64,000 nucleotides of DNA from M50B103 sp041667565 (GCA_964572745.1 CAZNFT010000001.1:95760-159759), one strand, 5' to 3'. Shown: positions 44,944 through 53,760, numbered from the stretch's first letter. Made by a program: numbers and translations. Notes: generated by a model not told the origin, from the sequence alone.

Positions 44944-46281
44944 ATGAATAAACGCACTCCCATATCAAAACAATGGTATAAAAGCATGGAAAATGCTGCA
45001 ATAGAGAATGAACGTGATGAGATAATTCGCAACAGTATTCTGAATGTTGGTCTTGATGAATCCGCTCTGGATCATAAAGCGGCATCTTTACAGCAACATA
45101 CATTTTCAATTGATCTTGAAACTGGTGATATTACTTCTCAAAATAAAAGTGGACGATGCTGGCTGTTTGCTGGTTTAAATATCATGCGTTTTGAAGTCAT
45201 GAAAAAGTTGAATCTCAAGAATTTTGAATTATCGCAGACTCATGCTATGTTTTTTGATAAACTTGAAAAAGCTAATTATTTTCTTGAAAACATTTTAGAT
45301 ACAATGGATGAGGCCACAGATTCTCGCTTGATTATGTGGTTGCTAGATTCGCCCCTGCAGGATGGTGGTCAGTGGGATATGTTTACCGCACTGATTGAAA
45401 AATATGGTGTAGTTCCTAAAACAGCCATGCCGGAAACATTTCATAGTTCTAATTCTGCTCGCATGAATCAAATTTTAACCTTAACACTTCGTGCGAATGC
45501 TAAGGCATTACGCGAAGCTCATGCAAAGGGAAAAAGTGTCGATGAGTTAAATGCTTGCAAAAAATCAATGATAGAAGAATTCTATAGACTTCTAACACTT
45601 TTCTTGGGAATACCGCCTACAGAATTTGATTTAGAAGTTGTTGATAAAGATAAAAAATTCATTGCTGATCGTAACTTGACACCCAAGACATTTTATGATA
45701 AATATGTCGAAATGGATTTGAAAAATTACATTTCCATTATCAATTCACCGACAACAAATAAACCCTTTAATAAAACCTATACAGTAAGTTATTTGGGGAA
45801 TGTTGAAGGCGCTAATCCTGTAAAATATATTAATCTTGATATGGCCGCATTTAAGGCACTTACGCTTAAGCCACTTCAGGCAGGTGATCCTGTTTGGTTC
45901 GGCTCCGATGTTGGTAAAAAAATGAAATGCGAAGAAGGTATTCTCGATGAAAATATCTATGCATACTCAGAAGTTTTAAATGCCAAGTTTGATTTGGATA
46001 AAGCAGGTCGCCTAGACTATGGTGAAAGTCTTATGACCCACGCCATGGTGATTGCGGGTGTAAATCTTGTTGATGGAAAACCAAATCGCTGGAAAGTAGA
46101 AAACAGTTGGAGTGATAAAACTGGCAATAAGGGTTATTATGTTATGAGCGATGCCTGGTTTGATGAATATGTTTATCAGATTGTTATCGACAAGAAATAC
46201 CTCAGTCCAGAACAGCTTGCGGCATGGGAAACAAAACCGATTGAATTGAAACCTTGGGATCCGATGGGATCGTTGGCATAG
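44944..46281 (+). CDS. pepC: C1B aminopeptidase (bleomycin hydrolase type)
   Basis: A 445-residue papain-like cysteine aminopeptidase that forms a hexameric barrel in the cytoplasm. The catalytic Cys is in NKSGRCWLFAGLN (about residue 75), the His in THAMVIAGVN and the Asn in WKVENSWSD. The sequence ends soon after the domain at DPMGSLA; the C-terminal arm that enters the active site of PepC/bleomycin hydrolase and makes it an exopeptidase is probably these last residues. No signal peptide. Confidence 0.94.
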   Translation: MNKRTPISKQWYKSMENAAIENERDEIIRNSILNVGLDESALDHKAASLQQHTFSIDLETGDITSQNKSGRCWLFAGLNIMRFEVMKKLNLKNFELSQTHAMFFDKLEKANYFLENILDTMDEATDSRLIMWLLDSPLQDGGQWDMFTALIEKYGVVPKTAMPETFHSSNSARMNQILTLTLRANAKALREAHAKGKSVDELNACKKSMIEEFYRLLTLFLGIPPTEFDLEVVDKDKKFIADRNLTPKTFYDKYVEMDLKNYISIINSPTTNKPFNKTYTVSYLGNVEGANPVKYINLDMAAFKALTLKPLQAGDPVWFGSDVGKKMKCEEGILDENIYAYSEVLNAKFDLDKAGRLDYGESLMTHAMVIAGVNLVDGKPNRWKVENSWSDKTGNKGYYVMSDAWFDEYVYQIVIDKKYLSPEQLAAWETKPIELKPWDPMGSLA

Positions 46282-46572
46282 CCAACGAACAATTGACCGT
46301 CCTTCGCTTAAGCTACGGACCGGCAGGCAAAGGACAATTGACAATTAAATGCGAAAGAAACTGTCATGCTAAGCTCCAAAACATCGTGGACCAGCGGTTG
46401 CAAAAATAATTAAACGCATGTCATCCCGGAAAGATAGCAGACGGCTATTTTATCCGGGATCTCATTTATATGACGATAAATATTTTGAAATGATTTTGCC
46501 AAAATATTAGACACTCAATAATCATATCTATCTTATTGTTATTAATAATATTACAATGATTATTTAATCACT
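46282..46572. other. Non-coding spacer with word repeats and a palindrome
   Basis: No gene. It contains GACAATTGACAATT words near 46333-46346 and a sequence CTTCGCTTAAGCTACGGACC (46303-46322) of the dispersed type described in the findings, then the palindrome listed separately. Confidence 0.4.
46421..46460. repeat. REP-like palindromic element
   Basis: ATCCCGGA (46423-46430) and TCCGGGAT (46453-46460) form an 8-base dyad. The arms extend inward through GATAGC (46433-46438) and GCTATT (46444-46449), closing most of a 38-base hairpin. It has no T tail, so it is more like a mobile palindrome than a terminator. Confidence 0.55.
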
Positions 46573-46722
46573 CAGGGATTTTCAGTACTCTGTTCACTGC
46601 TGATAATCAATAAGTTACAAGGTGAGGTGACCAAAAACTGACCGGGGGTTATTTTATATAGTTAATGTACTGTTTTACAAGTGTTTACAGCATATTATAT
46701 ACATAAATCACACATATACTCT

Positions 46723-46896
46723 CTAATACCCATTATACTCCAACATCTTAAACGCAGTCAAAGCCTCATTCCCAAACCAATTTGGTTTAGGAGCTGCATT
46801 AGGCTTTAAAGGTTCACCAGTTAATCTGCTGAAAATACCATAAGAATAGATCGTAGCAATAATATCTACTCTCTCGTCGATCGAGAATCCCCTACT
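46723..46896 (-). pseudogene. Truncated C-terminal fragment of an unknown protein
   Basis: A 57-codon open frame with a stop at 46723-46725 and no start codon; an in-frame stop lies just upstream. It encodes IDERVDIIATIYSYGIFSRL and, later, KPNWFGNEALTAFKMLEYNGY-type sequence. The spacing of hydrophobic helix, Asn/Pro, Trp-Phe-Gly and Ala-Leu reminds me of the C-terminus of DUF2384 (MbcA/ParS-like antitoxins), but this is weak. It begins at the same point where the opposite integrase fragment begins, suggesting a deletion junction. Confidence 0.35.
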
Positions 46897-46997
46897 CTAA
46901 GTTAATGGGACATAGCTCCGTTCGTGTAACTGAGTCACATTATGCAGAACTACTGGATAAGGATCTTAGAGAGGGTGTTATGCTACTCGATGGTTAG
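46896..46997 (+). pseudogene. Tyrosine recombinase (integrase), C-terminal remnant
   Basis: The frame reads KLMGHSSVRVTESHYAELL and ends DLREGVMLLDG-stop at 46995-46997. GHSSVRVTE...HYAEL is the last part of the catalytic domain of phage-type integrases: the GH dipeptide and the nucleophilic Tyr are both present. The rest of the roughly 300-400 residue enzyme is missing, so it cannot be active. It lies between the putative att repeats. Confidence 0.75.
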
Positions 46998-47020
46998 TTG
47001 TAGTTGTTCATAAAGAAGCT

Positions 47021-47045
47021 TGCCCGGAATCCCGGGCTTTTCTTT
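47021..47045 (+). terminator. Terminator after the integrase remnant
   Basis: GCCCGG and CCGGGC pair around a 4-base loop (AATC) and are followed by TTTTCTTTT, 24 bases after the integrase stop. Confidence 0.75.
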
Positions 47046-47206
47046 TACCATTTATTTTTTCATTCCTATACTCTGTCAAAAAGCATATACGTAAGTAATA
47101 TGGTGAGTTTCGTCAAAAAAAACGACTAAAAAACGACCGGTAGTGTCCATTTCTGTCCATTATTGTCCATACTCACTATATTACTAAATAAATGATGCAT
47201 AAACAA

Positions 47207-47240
47207 AAAGCCCTGTAAGTCATTGTTATTACAGGGCTTT
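47207..47240. repeat. 12-bp inverted repeat in the element
   Basis: AAAGCCCTGTAA (47207-47218) pairs perfectly with TTACAGGGCTTT (47229-47240) around a 10-base loop. TTACAGGG recurs at 47325-47332, overlapping the right direct repeat, which links this hairpin to the element end. Confidence 0.6.
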
Positions 47241-47243
47241 AGA

Positions 47244-47262
47244 TGGTGGCTCCGGCCGGAAT
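47244..47262 (-). other. tRNA 3'-end-like fragment
   Basis: The minus strand reads ATTCCGGCCGGAGCCACCA, which looks like a T-loop end, T-stem half, acceptor half and CCA of a tRNA. The matching 5' acceptor GGCTCCG is absent upstream and no cloverleaf can be drawn, so it is a fragment or chance. It may be an attachment-site remnant. Confidence 0.35.
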
Positions 47263-47558
47263 CTCCCACTGGGACCCCTATGGGGGAACCAGCCCACCTA
47301 CGTTAAAACTTCGGCGGATAGACTTTACAGGGATTTTCAGTCCCCTGTTATTAGCTACAATTTAGCATAAAAAATAATTCTTTGTTTAATCGCCACTAAG
47401 CACCCATCACCGATCACCAATCACCGAATAAAGTCATTTCAATTGTCTGCATATAATACTATATTAGCTAATATTTATTGCGGACTATTTTTTTTAACAG
47501 GAATATGGGAACTGAGCTCACCATAGACTACCCGCAGTCGTTTTGAGTCGCTTAGATC

Positions 47559-48797
47559 ATGAGAAAAATCATACTGAGAAATCGCGCTTTGATCAAAACT
47601 GTATCATGGCGAATTATAGCATCATTCTTAACAATTGCTATTGTTTATGCTGTTACCAGAGATATTCTAGCTGCTGTTTCCGTTATGTCTGCTGAATTCT
47701 TTACAAAAATGGCTCTTTATTGGGGACATGAAAAGGGTTGGGGCTTTATTAATATGCCGGAGAAAGGCAGCAAACTCCGTTCTTTTATTAAAACTATAAC
47801 ATGGCGCGTTGTGGCATCGGTTACAACTTTTAGTCTTGTTTATGCTTTTGACAAAAAACCTGATCCGACTGATGTTGCAGTACTCTCGGCTACTTATACA
47901 GTATTATTTGAAAATATTTTAAAACCACTGACTTTTTATTTTCATGAACGCCTTTGGAACATTAATTTCAATCTCGATATGACCATCGATTTGCATACAC
48001 ATAGTACTTGTTCAGATGGCAGTGCTTCTCCCCAAGAAATTATTCAACTGGCAATAGATAAAGGGTGCGAATATATATCTATTACTGATCATGACAATAT
48101 TGATCATCTTTCGCATGTGGGAGAAATTCCTGATATTATTAAATTTATTCCAGGTGTTGAGATTTCTGCAGAGCATAAAAAGACCTTGCATATTCTTGGC
48201 TATGGTTTTGATCCTGAAAACAAAGAATTGAAAGAGACTTTGAAGTCTTTAGTGGAAGCGCGAAGAGAACGCAATGTATTAATGCTTAAAAAAATGGCTG
48301 AGCAGGGTTTTCATATTACGATGGATGAATTAGCGAAGGAATCTAAGGGTGGAATTGTCGGTCGCCCGCATTTTGCAAATTTAATGCTTCAAAAAGGCTA
48401 TGTTGAAAATTATCAGGAAGCTTTTGATAAATATTTAGCTAAGGGTCAATCACTTTATATGGATAAATTCCGTCTTGATCCCAAGGTCGCTATTGAATTA
48501 ATTCTGGCTGCCGGTGGCATTCCTGTCATGGCGCATCCATATCAGACCGGCTTATCATCCCCCGAGTTAGAAGGTCTGATCAAAGAATTAAGATCCTATG
48601 GTTTAATAGGCATTGAAGTCTATTATTCGCAACATTCTAAAGAACAAATGAAAGAATATCTGGGCTATGCCAAGAAATACGATCTCTTGCCGACAGCCGG
48701 ATCGGATTTTCATGGTAGTTTTAAGCCGGACATAGAACTTGGTATGACTATGCCTCATGTAGAGGTCATGCCTTTTTTGGAGCTTTTAGAAAAATGA
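47559..48797 (+). CDS. DUF2061-DUF2061-PHP fusion, probable membrane PAP phosphatase
   Basis: A 412-residue fusion. Residues about 7-60 and 73-130 are two DUF2061 units, each beginning KT(V/I)(S/T)WR and carrying membrane segments. Residues about 141-412 are a PHP phosphoesterase: DLHTHSTCSDGS, ITDHDN, PGVEISAE, MAHPYQ and GSDFHG supply metal ligands. This PHP type (YciV/TrpH) hydrolyses 3',5'-nucleoside bisphosphates such as PAP. It heads an operon for PAPS synthesis and sulfotransfer, which produce PAP, so PAP removal at the membrane is a good inference. The ATG follows a short word-repeat spacer; the stop overlaps cysC (ATGA). Confidence 0.85.
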   Translation: MRKIILRNRALIKTVSWRIIASFLTIAIVYAVTRDILAAVSVMSAEFFTKMALYWGHEKGWGFINMPEKGSKLRSFIKTITWRVVASVTTFSLVYAFDKKPDPTDVAVLSATYTVLFENILKPLTFYFHERLWNINFNLDMTIDLHTHSTCSDGSASPQEIIQLAIDKGCEYISITDHDNIDHLSHVGEIPDIIKFIPGVEISAEHKKTLHILGYGFDPENKELKETLKSLVEARRERNVLMLKKMAEQGFHITMDELAKESKGGIVGRPHFANLMLQKGYVENYQEAFDKYLAKGQSLYMDKFRLDPKVAIELILAAGGIPVMAHPYQTGLSSPELEGLIKELRSYGLIGIEVYYSQHSKEQMKEYLGYAKKYDLLPTAGSDFHGSFKPDIELGMTMPHVEVMPFLELLEK

Positions 48798-49399
48798 GAT
48801 CCTCGAATGTAAAATGGCAAGAAGGCTTTATCGGTCAGAAAGAACGGGAAGCTTTATTAAAACAAAAAGGTGTTTGCCTGTGGTTTACCGGACTTTCGGG
48901 CTCGGGTAAAAGTACAGTAGCCTCTGCTGTTGAAAAAAAAATATACGAGATGGGATATTTATCATATATACTTGATGGAGACAATATTCGTCATGGCTTG
49001 AATGGCGATCTAGGATTTTCGGATGAAGACAGGAAGGAAAATATCCGTCGTATTGGTGAATTGAGTAAATTATTTACTGATGCGGGGCTCATTACGCTCA
49101 CAGCTTTCATTTCGCCTTTCAGGGCAGATAGGGAAAGAGTGAGAAATATTCTTGAAAAAGGTAAATTTATTGAAGTCTTCGTCGATTGTCCTTTGGAAGT
49201 CTGCGAAAACCGCGATGTTAAGGGTTTATATGCTAAGGCAAGAAACAACGAGATCAAGGCATTTACCGGGATAACATCGCCCTACGAAGCACCCGAAAAG
49301 CCGGAGATCATTATTAATACGGCAGAAGAGACTATAGAAGGATCGGCAGAGATCATTATAAACTATTTAATAAATCACAACATTATAGAGAAAAAATGA
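48794..49399 (+). CDS. cysC: Adenylyl-sulfate kinase
   Basis: A 201-residue APS kinase that phosphorylates APS to PAPS. Motifs are complete: P-loop GLSGSGKST, DGDNIRHGLN, FSDEDRKENIRR, AFISPFRADR, and CENRDVKGLYAKAR with FTGITSPYE. It is therefore the intact kinase of the operon; the copy fused to cysN is degenerate. It overlaps both neighbours by four bases (ATGA), indicating tight coupling with the PHP phosphatase and cysD. Confidence 0.96.
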   Translation: MRSSNVKWQEGFIGQKEREALLKQKGVCLWFTGLSGSGKSTVASAVEKKIYEMGYLSYILDGDNIRHGLNGDLGFSDEDRKENIRRIGELSKLFTDAGLITLTAFISPFRADRERVRNILEKGKFIEVFVDCPLEVCENRDVKGLYAKARNNEIKAFTGITSPYEAPEKPEIIINTAEETIEGSAEIIINYLINHNIIEKK

Positions 49400-50310
49400 C
49401 AAAAGAAAATTATTCGCTTTCGCACTTGCAAGAACTTGAAGCCGAGGCTATTCATATTATTCGTGAAGTAGCGGCAGAATTTGAAAATCCCGTGATGCTA
49501 TATTCAATTGGTAAAGATTCTTCCTGCATGGTACGTCTTGCCGAAAAGGCATTTTATCCGGGGAAAGTTCCCTTTCCTTTAATGCACATTGATTCAAAAT
49601 GGAAATTTAAGGAAATGGTGGAATTTCGCGATCATTATGCTAAAGAAAAGGGCTGGGACCTTATTGTCCATTATAATAAGGAAGCTTACGAAGCAGGCAT
49701 TGGTCCATTTACTCATGGATCTAAGGTTCATACAGATGTAATGAAAACAGAGGCGCTTCTTGAGGGATTAAATAAGTATGGTTTTGATGCTGCTTTTGGT
49801 GGCGCTCGTCGTGATGAAGAAAAATCCCGGGCAAAAGAACGTATATTTTCTTTCCGCGATGAATTTCATCAGTGGGATCCCAAGAATCAGCGACCTGAAC
49901 TTTGGGCAAATTATAATACTCAGGTTATGAAGGGTGAATCCATTCGTGTATTCCCAATTTCAAACTGGACGGAATTGGATGTCTGGCAATATATTCGTCT
50001 TGAAAAAATCCCTATTGTTCCATTGTATTTTGCAAAACCGCGAGCGGTAGTCGAATATAATGGTGCTTTAGTTTTGGTGGATGATGAGCGCATGCCCAAA
50101 GAACTGCGCGATAAAGCCAAAATGAAAATGGTTCGCTTCAGAACCTTAGGTTGCTATCCCTTAACCGGCGCTGTTGAGTCCGATGCTGATACAATTGAGA
50201 AGATCGTAGAAGAAATGATGACCACCACAGCATCTGAAAGAACGACTCGCGTAATCGACTTTGACCAGGAAGGGAGTATGGAACAGAAGAAAAGAGAAGG
50301 GTACTTCTAA
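49396..50310 (+). CDS. cysD: Sulfate adenylyltransferase subunit 2
   Basis: A 304-residue ATP sulfurylase small subunit of the PP-loop superfamily. The PP-loop is YSIGKDSSCMVRLA; AFGGARRDEEKSRAKER and the C-terminal QKKREGYF are hallmark blocks. Together with CysN it makes APS from ATP and sulfate. A spacer of 154 bases filled with short repeats separates it from cysN, unusual for a pair that is normally adjacent. Confidence 0.97.
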   Translation: MTKENYSLSHLQELEAEAIHIIREVAAEFENPVMLYSIGKDSSCMVRLAEKAFYPGKVPFPLMHIDSKWKFKEMVEFRDHYAKEKGWDLIVHYNKEAYEAGIGPFTHGSKVHTDVMKTEALLEGLNKYGFDAAFGGARRDEEKSRAKERIFSFRDEFHQWDPKNQRPELWANYNTQVMKGESIRVFPISNWTELDVWQYIRLEKIPIVPLYFAKPRAVVEYNGALVLVDDERMPKELRDKAKMKMVRFRTLGCYPLTGAVESDADTIEKIVEEMMTTTASERTTRVIDFDQEGSMEQKKREGYF

Positions 50311-50464
50311 AAGAAAAAGTACAAAGTATAAAGGCAAAAGTACAAAAAATAGGCAAGAATAAAGCAAGATGTAAAGACGCAATTTAACGCGTCTCTAAAA
50401 ATATAAAGAGAGCTGAATACTGAACGCTACATGCTGACAGCTGACAGCCGATAGTAAGGACACT
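50311..50464 (+). repeat. Word-repeat spacer between cysD and cysN
   Basis: Holds AAGTACAAA words, a dyad GACGCaatttaacGCGTC (50376-50392) and a degenerate GCTGA run (about 50411-50455) ending at the ribosome site of cysN. No gene is seen. Confidence 0.55.
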
Positions 50465-52366
50465 ATGGAACAGACAAAACAAGCATTGAATATAGAGGAA
50501 TTTCTCGCGCAGGATGAGAAAAAGGATCTTTTAAGAATATTGACAGCCGGTTCAGTTGATGATGGAAAATCGACTTTGATCGGTCGTTTGTTATTTGATT
50601 CAAAAAGATTATATGATGATCAGTTAGTTGCATTAAAGCGCGATAGTAAGCGCGTGGGACATGCCGGAGAGAATATAGATTATGCTCTGTTGCTAGATGG
50701 CTTAAAAGCTGAACGCGAACAAGGTATTACTATTGATGTAGCTTATCGCTATTTTTCAACTAATCGTCGTAAATTTATTATTGCCGATACACCCGGACAT
50801 GAACAATACACACGAAATATGGTTACTGGCGCATCAACTGCCAGTCTTGCTCTTATTCTTGTAGATGCCTCAAAGGGCGTTATCACTCAAACAAGACGAC
50901 ACACATTTTTAGTTTCTCTTTTAGGTATAAAACATGTTGTTCTGGCTGTAAATAAAATGGATCTGGTTGACTACGATAAGGAAGTATTTGATAAAATTTG
51001 TGAGGATTATAAAAGATTTTTGATCCGCCAAAATATTCCTGATGTCAATTTCGTTCCTTTGTCAGCTCTTCATGGTGATAATGTTGTGAATCTTTCGGAT
51101 AAAATGCCGTGGTACAAAGGTCAGCCTATTTTAGAATTATTAGAGAGCATTCATATAAGTTCGGACAGGAATTTTACAGATCTACGTTATCCTGTGCAGT
51201 ATGTTTTGCGCCCTGAACACAGTTTTCGCGGATTTTCTGCAAAAGTTGCGTCAGGTATTGTTCGCAAGGGCGACGAACTCATGGCGTTACCATCACGGAA
51301 GAAAAGTAAAGTTAAAGAGATTATTACTTATGATGGAGAACAAAATTACGCTTTTCCACCGGAAAGTGTCACGATCACTCTAGAAGATGAGATCGATATT
51401 TCGCGTGGTGATATGTTGGTACATCCAAATAATCAGCCAAGAGTCGAAAGGCATTTTGAGTCTATGTTGGTATGGATGGATGAAAAAGATATGGATCTCA
51501 ACACGAACTTTATTATTAAGCAAACCACTAATTTAACTAAGGCAAGAATTGATGATATTCGCTATAAGATCAATGTCAATACCATGCATCGTAGCGAAGC
51601 CAATCATCTTAAATTAAACGAGATCGGTCGTGTTGTTATTACTGCCAGTAAAGCCTTATTTTTTGATGCCTATGAGAAAAATCGAGAAACGGGTTCCTTT
51701 ATTTTGATCGATCCTATCACGCATAATACTTCTGCTGTCGGTATGATCATTGATCGTGTATCTGCGGAAGATCTTCCAAACAGGATCTCTGATAAAGATC
51801 GTAAGAAGATCTCTGAGGGTATAAGCTTAGTTTCATCAAAAGAAAGAGAAGCTAAATTACATCAAAAAGGGCAAACGATATGGATTACCGGTTTACACGG
51901 CAGTGGAAAAACCGATCTTGCATATTTGCTTGAAAAGCGTCTCTTTGATCTTGGTCATGTCAGTATTTTATTGGATGGCCATAATGTGCGTTCCGGTCTG
52001 TCTAAAGAATTGGATTATTCCCCCGCAGATCGCGCAGAGCATTTGCGTAGAGCCGCTGAGGTTTGTCGTTTATTGAATGACCAAGGGATTATCACTATTT
52101 GCACTTTTATTTCGCCTAAAGAAAAAACACGCCAGCAGATAGCAGAGATCATTGGTAAAGAAAGATTTACGCTTATTCATATGGCAAGTGATCTTGAAAC
52201 AAGCAGGGCCAATAAGCCGGAATTATATAAACTTGCCGAGGAGGGGAAACTGCATAATTTAGCAGGAATGAACTCAGTCTATGAAGTGCCCGAAAACCCA
52301 GATCTTAGATTAGAAATGGATGATAATCGGATAGAAGGTATTGTGGAAATTATTCAAAACAAGTAG
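50465..52366 (+). CDS. cysN: Sulfate adenylyltransferase subunit 1 fused to an APS-kinase-like domain
   Basis: A 633-residue CysNC. Residues 1 to about 430 are the EF-Tu-like GTPase: GSVDDGKSTL, the switch EREQGITIDVAYR, DTPGHEQY and NKMD. The C-terminal ~170 residues resemble APS kinase with an intact P-loop (GLHGSGKT). However, DGDN is changed to DGHN, FISPFxxDR to FISPKEKTR, the CExRDxKGLY block to SRANKPELYK and FTGI to LAGM. The kinase half is probably impaired or altered, and the separate cysC would do the work. The GTPase drives APS formation with CysD. Confidence 0.95.
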   Translation: MEQTKQALNIEEFLAQDEKKDLLRILTAGSVDDGKSTLIGRLLFDSKRLYDDQLVALKRDSKRVGHAGENIDYALLLDGLKAEREQGITIDVAYRYFSTNRRKFIIADTPGHEQYTRNMVTGASTASLALILVDASKGVITQTRRHTFLVSLLGIKHVVLAVNKMDLVDYDKEVFDKICEDYKRFLIRQNIPDVNFVPLSALHGDNVVNLSDKMPWYKGQPILELLESIHISSDRNFTDLRYPVQYVLRPEHSFRGFSAKVASGIVRKGDELMALPSRKKSKVKEIITYDGEQNYAFPPESVTITLEDEIDISRGDMLVHPNNQPRVERHFESMLVWMDEKDMDLNTNFIIKQTTNLTKARIDDIRYKINVNTMHRSEANHLKLNEIGRVVITASKALFFDAYEKNRETGSFILIDPITHNTSAVGMIIDRVSAEDLPNRISDKDRKKISEGISLVSSKEREAKLHQKGQTIWITGLHGSGKTDLAYLLEKRLFDLGHVSILLDGHNVRSGLSKELDYSPADRAEHLRRAAEVCRLLNDQGIITICTFISPKEKTRQQIAEIIGKERFTLIHMASDLETSRANKPELYKLAEEGKLHNLAGMNSVYEVPENPDLRLEMDDNRIEGIVEIIQNK

Positions 52367-52371
52367 GTATT

Positions 52372-53499
52372 ATGGATATTATTAAAAACGATCATAAGAG
52401 TTCCAAGAAAAAATATAAAATATCTCAGCATCAGCTTTATCTGGCGCGTCCGGATGTCTGGAGAAAATTAAAACGTCAAAATAAAATTGACAAAAAATAT
52501 AAGCCTGTAAGACGTAAAATTACGCTAATGACATATTTTTCCAGGCCACTTCAATTATTGCAAAATAATCTTAAACGTGGGGCATTAAAAAAGATAAATT
52601 TCGAGGATCAACCACCTTTATTTGTGATAGGTCATTGGCGCACCGGAACGACATTTATGCATAATCTTTTGCATCTGGACTCGCATTTTGGATATCTTAG
52701 CAATTATCAGGCCTATGTTTTTACAGTTGCTTTATTAAATTCAAAAGCAATGTCCTTTTTATCAAAACCCTTATTCCCAAAAGAGAGATTACAGGACAAC
52801 ATTAAAATAGGTCCCACTTACCCTGCAGAAGAAGAACAACCTTTTGCCATGATCTCGACCAGAACAGGTATGCAAACTTTCTTTTTCCCAAGAAATCGTA
52901 TGTACTTTGATAAATACAATGTCTTTAAAGGCATATCTGTCCGTGAAAAACGGCTATGGCAAAGAGATTTCATTTATTTATTAAGGAATATTTCTCTGTA
53001 CAATAAACAAAAACCACTTTTACTTAAAAACCCTCACAATACCGGTAGAGTAAAAGAAATTTTAGAATTATTTCCACATGCAAAGTTCATCTTTTTACAT
53101 AGAGATCCCTATACAGTTTATATATCCACCTTACACATGTATGATAAAGTTGTTAGAACCCAGTTTTTTCATGATGTTAGCAATGAAGAGATAGAAGATC
53201 TGGTCATGTATATTTCTCGTGAGACTCTAAGAAAATATCTAGATGATAGAAGCTTAATACCCGAAGGAAATCTTATTGAGATCGCATATAAGGATCTTGC
53301 AGAAAAACCCTTTGAAACAGTCCAAAAGATCTACGATAAACTAAGTCTGCCAGACTTTAAAAAAGTAGAACCAGCCATTAAGCAACACCTCGAAGAAGTT
53401 AAAAATTACAAGAAAAACGAATTCAAGGAACTTTCGCCCGAACAGAAAGCCAGAGTGAGGAAAGAGTTGGATTTTTATTTTAGAGCCTTTGATTATTGA
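52372..53499 (+). CDS. PAPS-dependent sulfotransferase
   Basis: A 375-residue sulfotransferase (Sulfotransfer_3 type). The 5'-phosphosulfate loop is VIGHWRTGTTFMHNLL (near 84-99), and the 3'-phosphate-binding block is FIFLHRDPYTVYISTLHMY. The N-terminus is basic, without a signal peptide. It follows cysN after five bases, so it is the most likely consumer of PAPS made by the operon. Acceptor unknown; lipids, amines or surface sugars are possible. No genes for PAPS reduction are seen nearby. Confidence 0.9.
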   Translation: MDIIKNDHKSSKKKYKISQHQLYLARPDVWRKLKRQNKIDKKYKPVRRKITLMTYFSRPLQLLQNNLKRGALKKINFEDQPPLFVIGHWRTGTTFMHNLLHLDSHFGYLSNYQAYVFTVALLNSKAMSFLSKPLFPKERLQDNIKIGPTYPAEEEQPFAMISTRTGMQTFFFPRNRMYFDKYNVFKGISVREKRLWQRDFIYLLRNISLYNKQKPLLLKNPHNTGRVKEILELFPHAKFIFLHRDPYTVYISTLHMYDKVVRTQFFHDVSNEEIEDLVMYISRETLRKYLDDRSLIPEGNLIEIAYKDLAEKPFETVQKIYDKLSLPDFKKVEPAIKQHLEEVKNYKKNEFKELSPEQKARVRKELDFYFRAFDY

Positions 53500-53695
53500 G
53501 CGCTCTAAATACGAGGGCGAGAGTAGAAATGTAGGAAAGGTGTTTTAGTGTCATTCTGATCCGTCAGTCTCGAAAAGACTCCTGCGGAGCTGAGGGACTA
53601 CAAAACTTTTCTTGCTTAGATATTGTAATTAGCTATAAATTTTCTTTATATGGCTTTGGTCCCAGAGGTATCCAATAACAGTAAAGAAAGATCTC

Positions 53696-53722
53696 ACAAA
53701 AAAAGAACCCCGATCGGGGTTC
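53696..53722 (-). terminator. Terminator of the carbamate kinase gene
   Basis: GAACCCCGATCGGGGTTC (53705-53722) is a perfect 18-base palindrome, followed on the minus strand by a run of eight T. It lies 38 bases beyond the arcC stop. Confidence 0.85.
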
Positions 53723-53760
53723 ACCATAAATTCAAGGATTTAACAATTTAAGGTTTATAG

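Larger units (their letters stand above)
46573..47341. mobile_element. Decayed integrative element between 14-bp direct repeats
   Basis: CAGGGATTTTCAGT occurs at 46573-46586 and again at 47328-47341. Between the copies lie the tail of a tyrosine recombinase, a second truncated frame on the other strand, a strong terminator, three TGTCCAT words at 10-base spacing (47144-47170), an inverted repeat and a tRNA-3'-end-like stretch. The repeats could be attL and attR; ACTGAAAAT, the complement of their core, looks like a tRNA anticodon loop. This is inference from layout. Confidence 0.45.

Noticed and set aside
47244..47341. Intact tRNA on the minus strand
   Set aside because: Only the T-stem/acceptor-like 3' end is seen; the 5' acceptor and D-arm do not match, so no cloverleaf forms.
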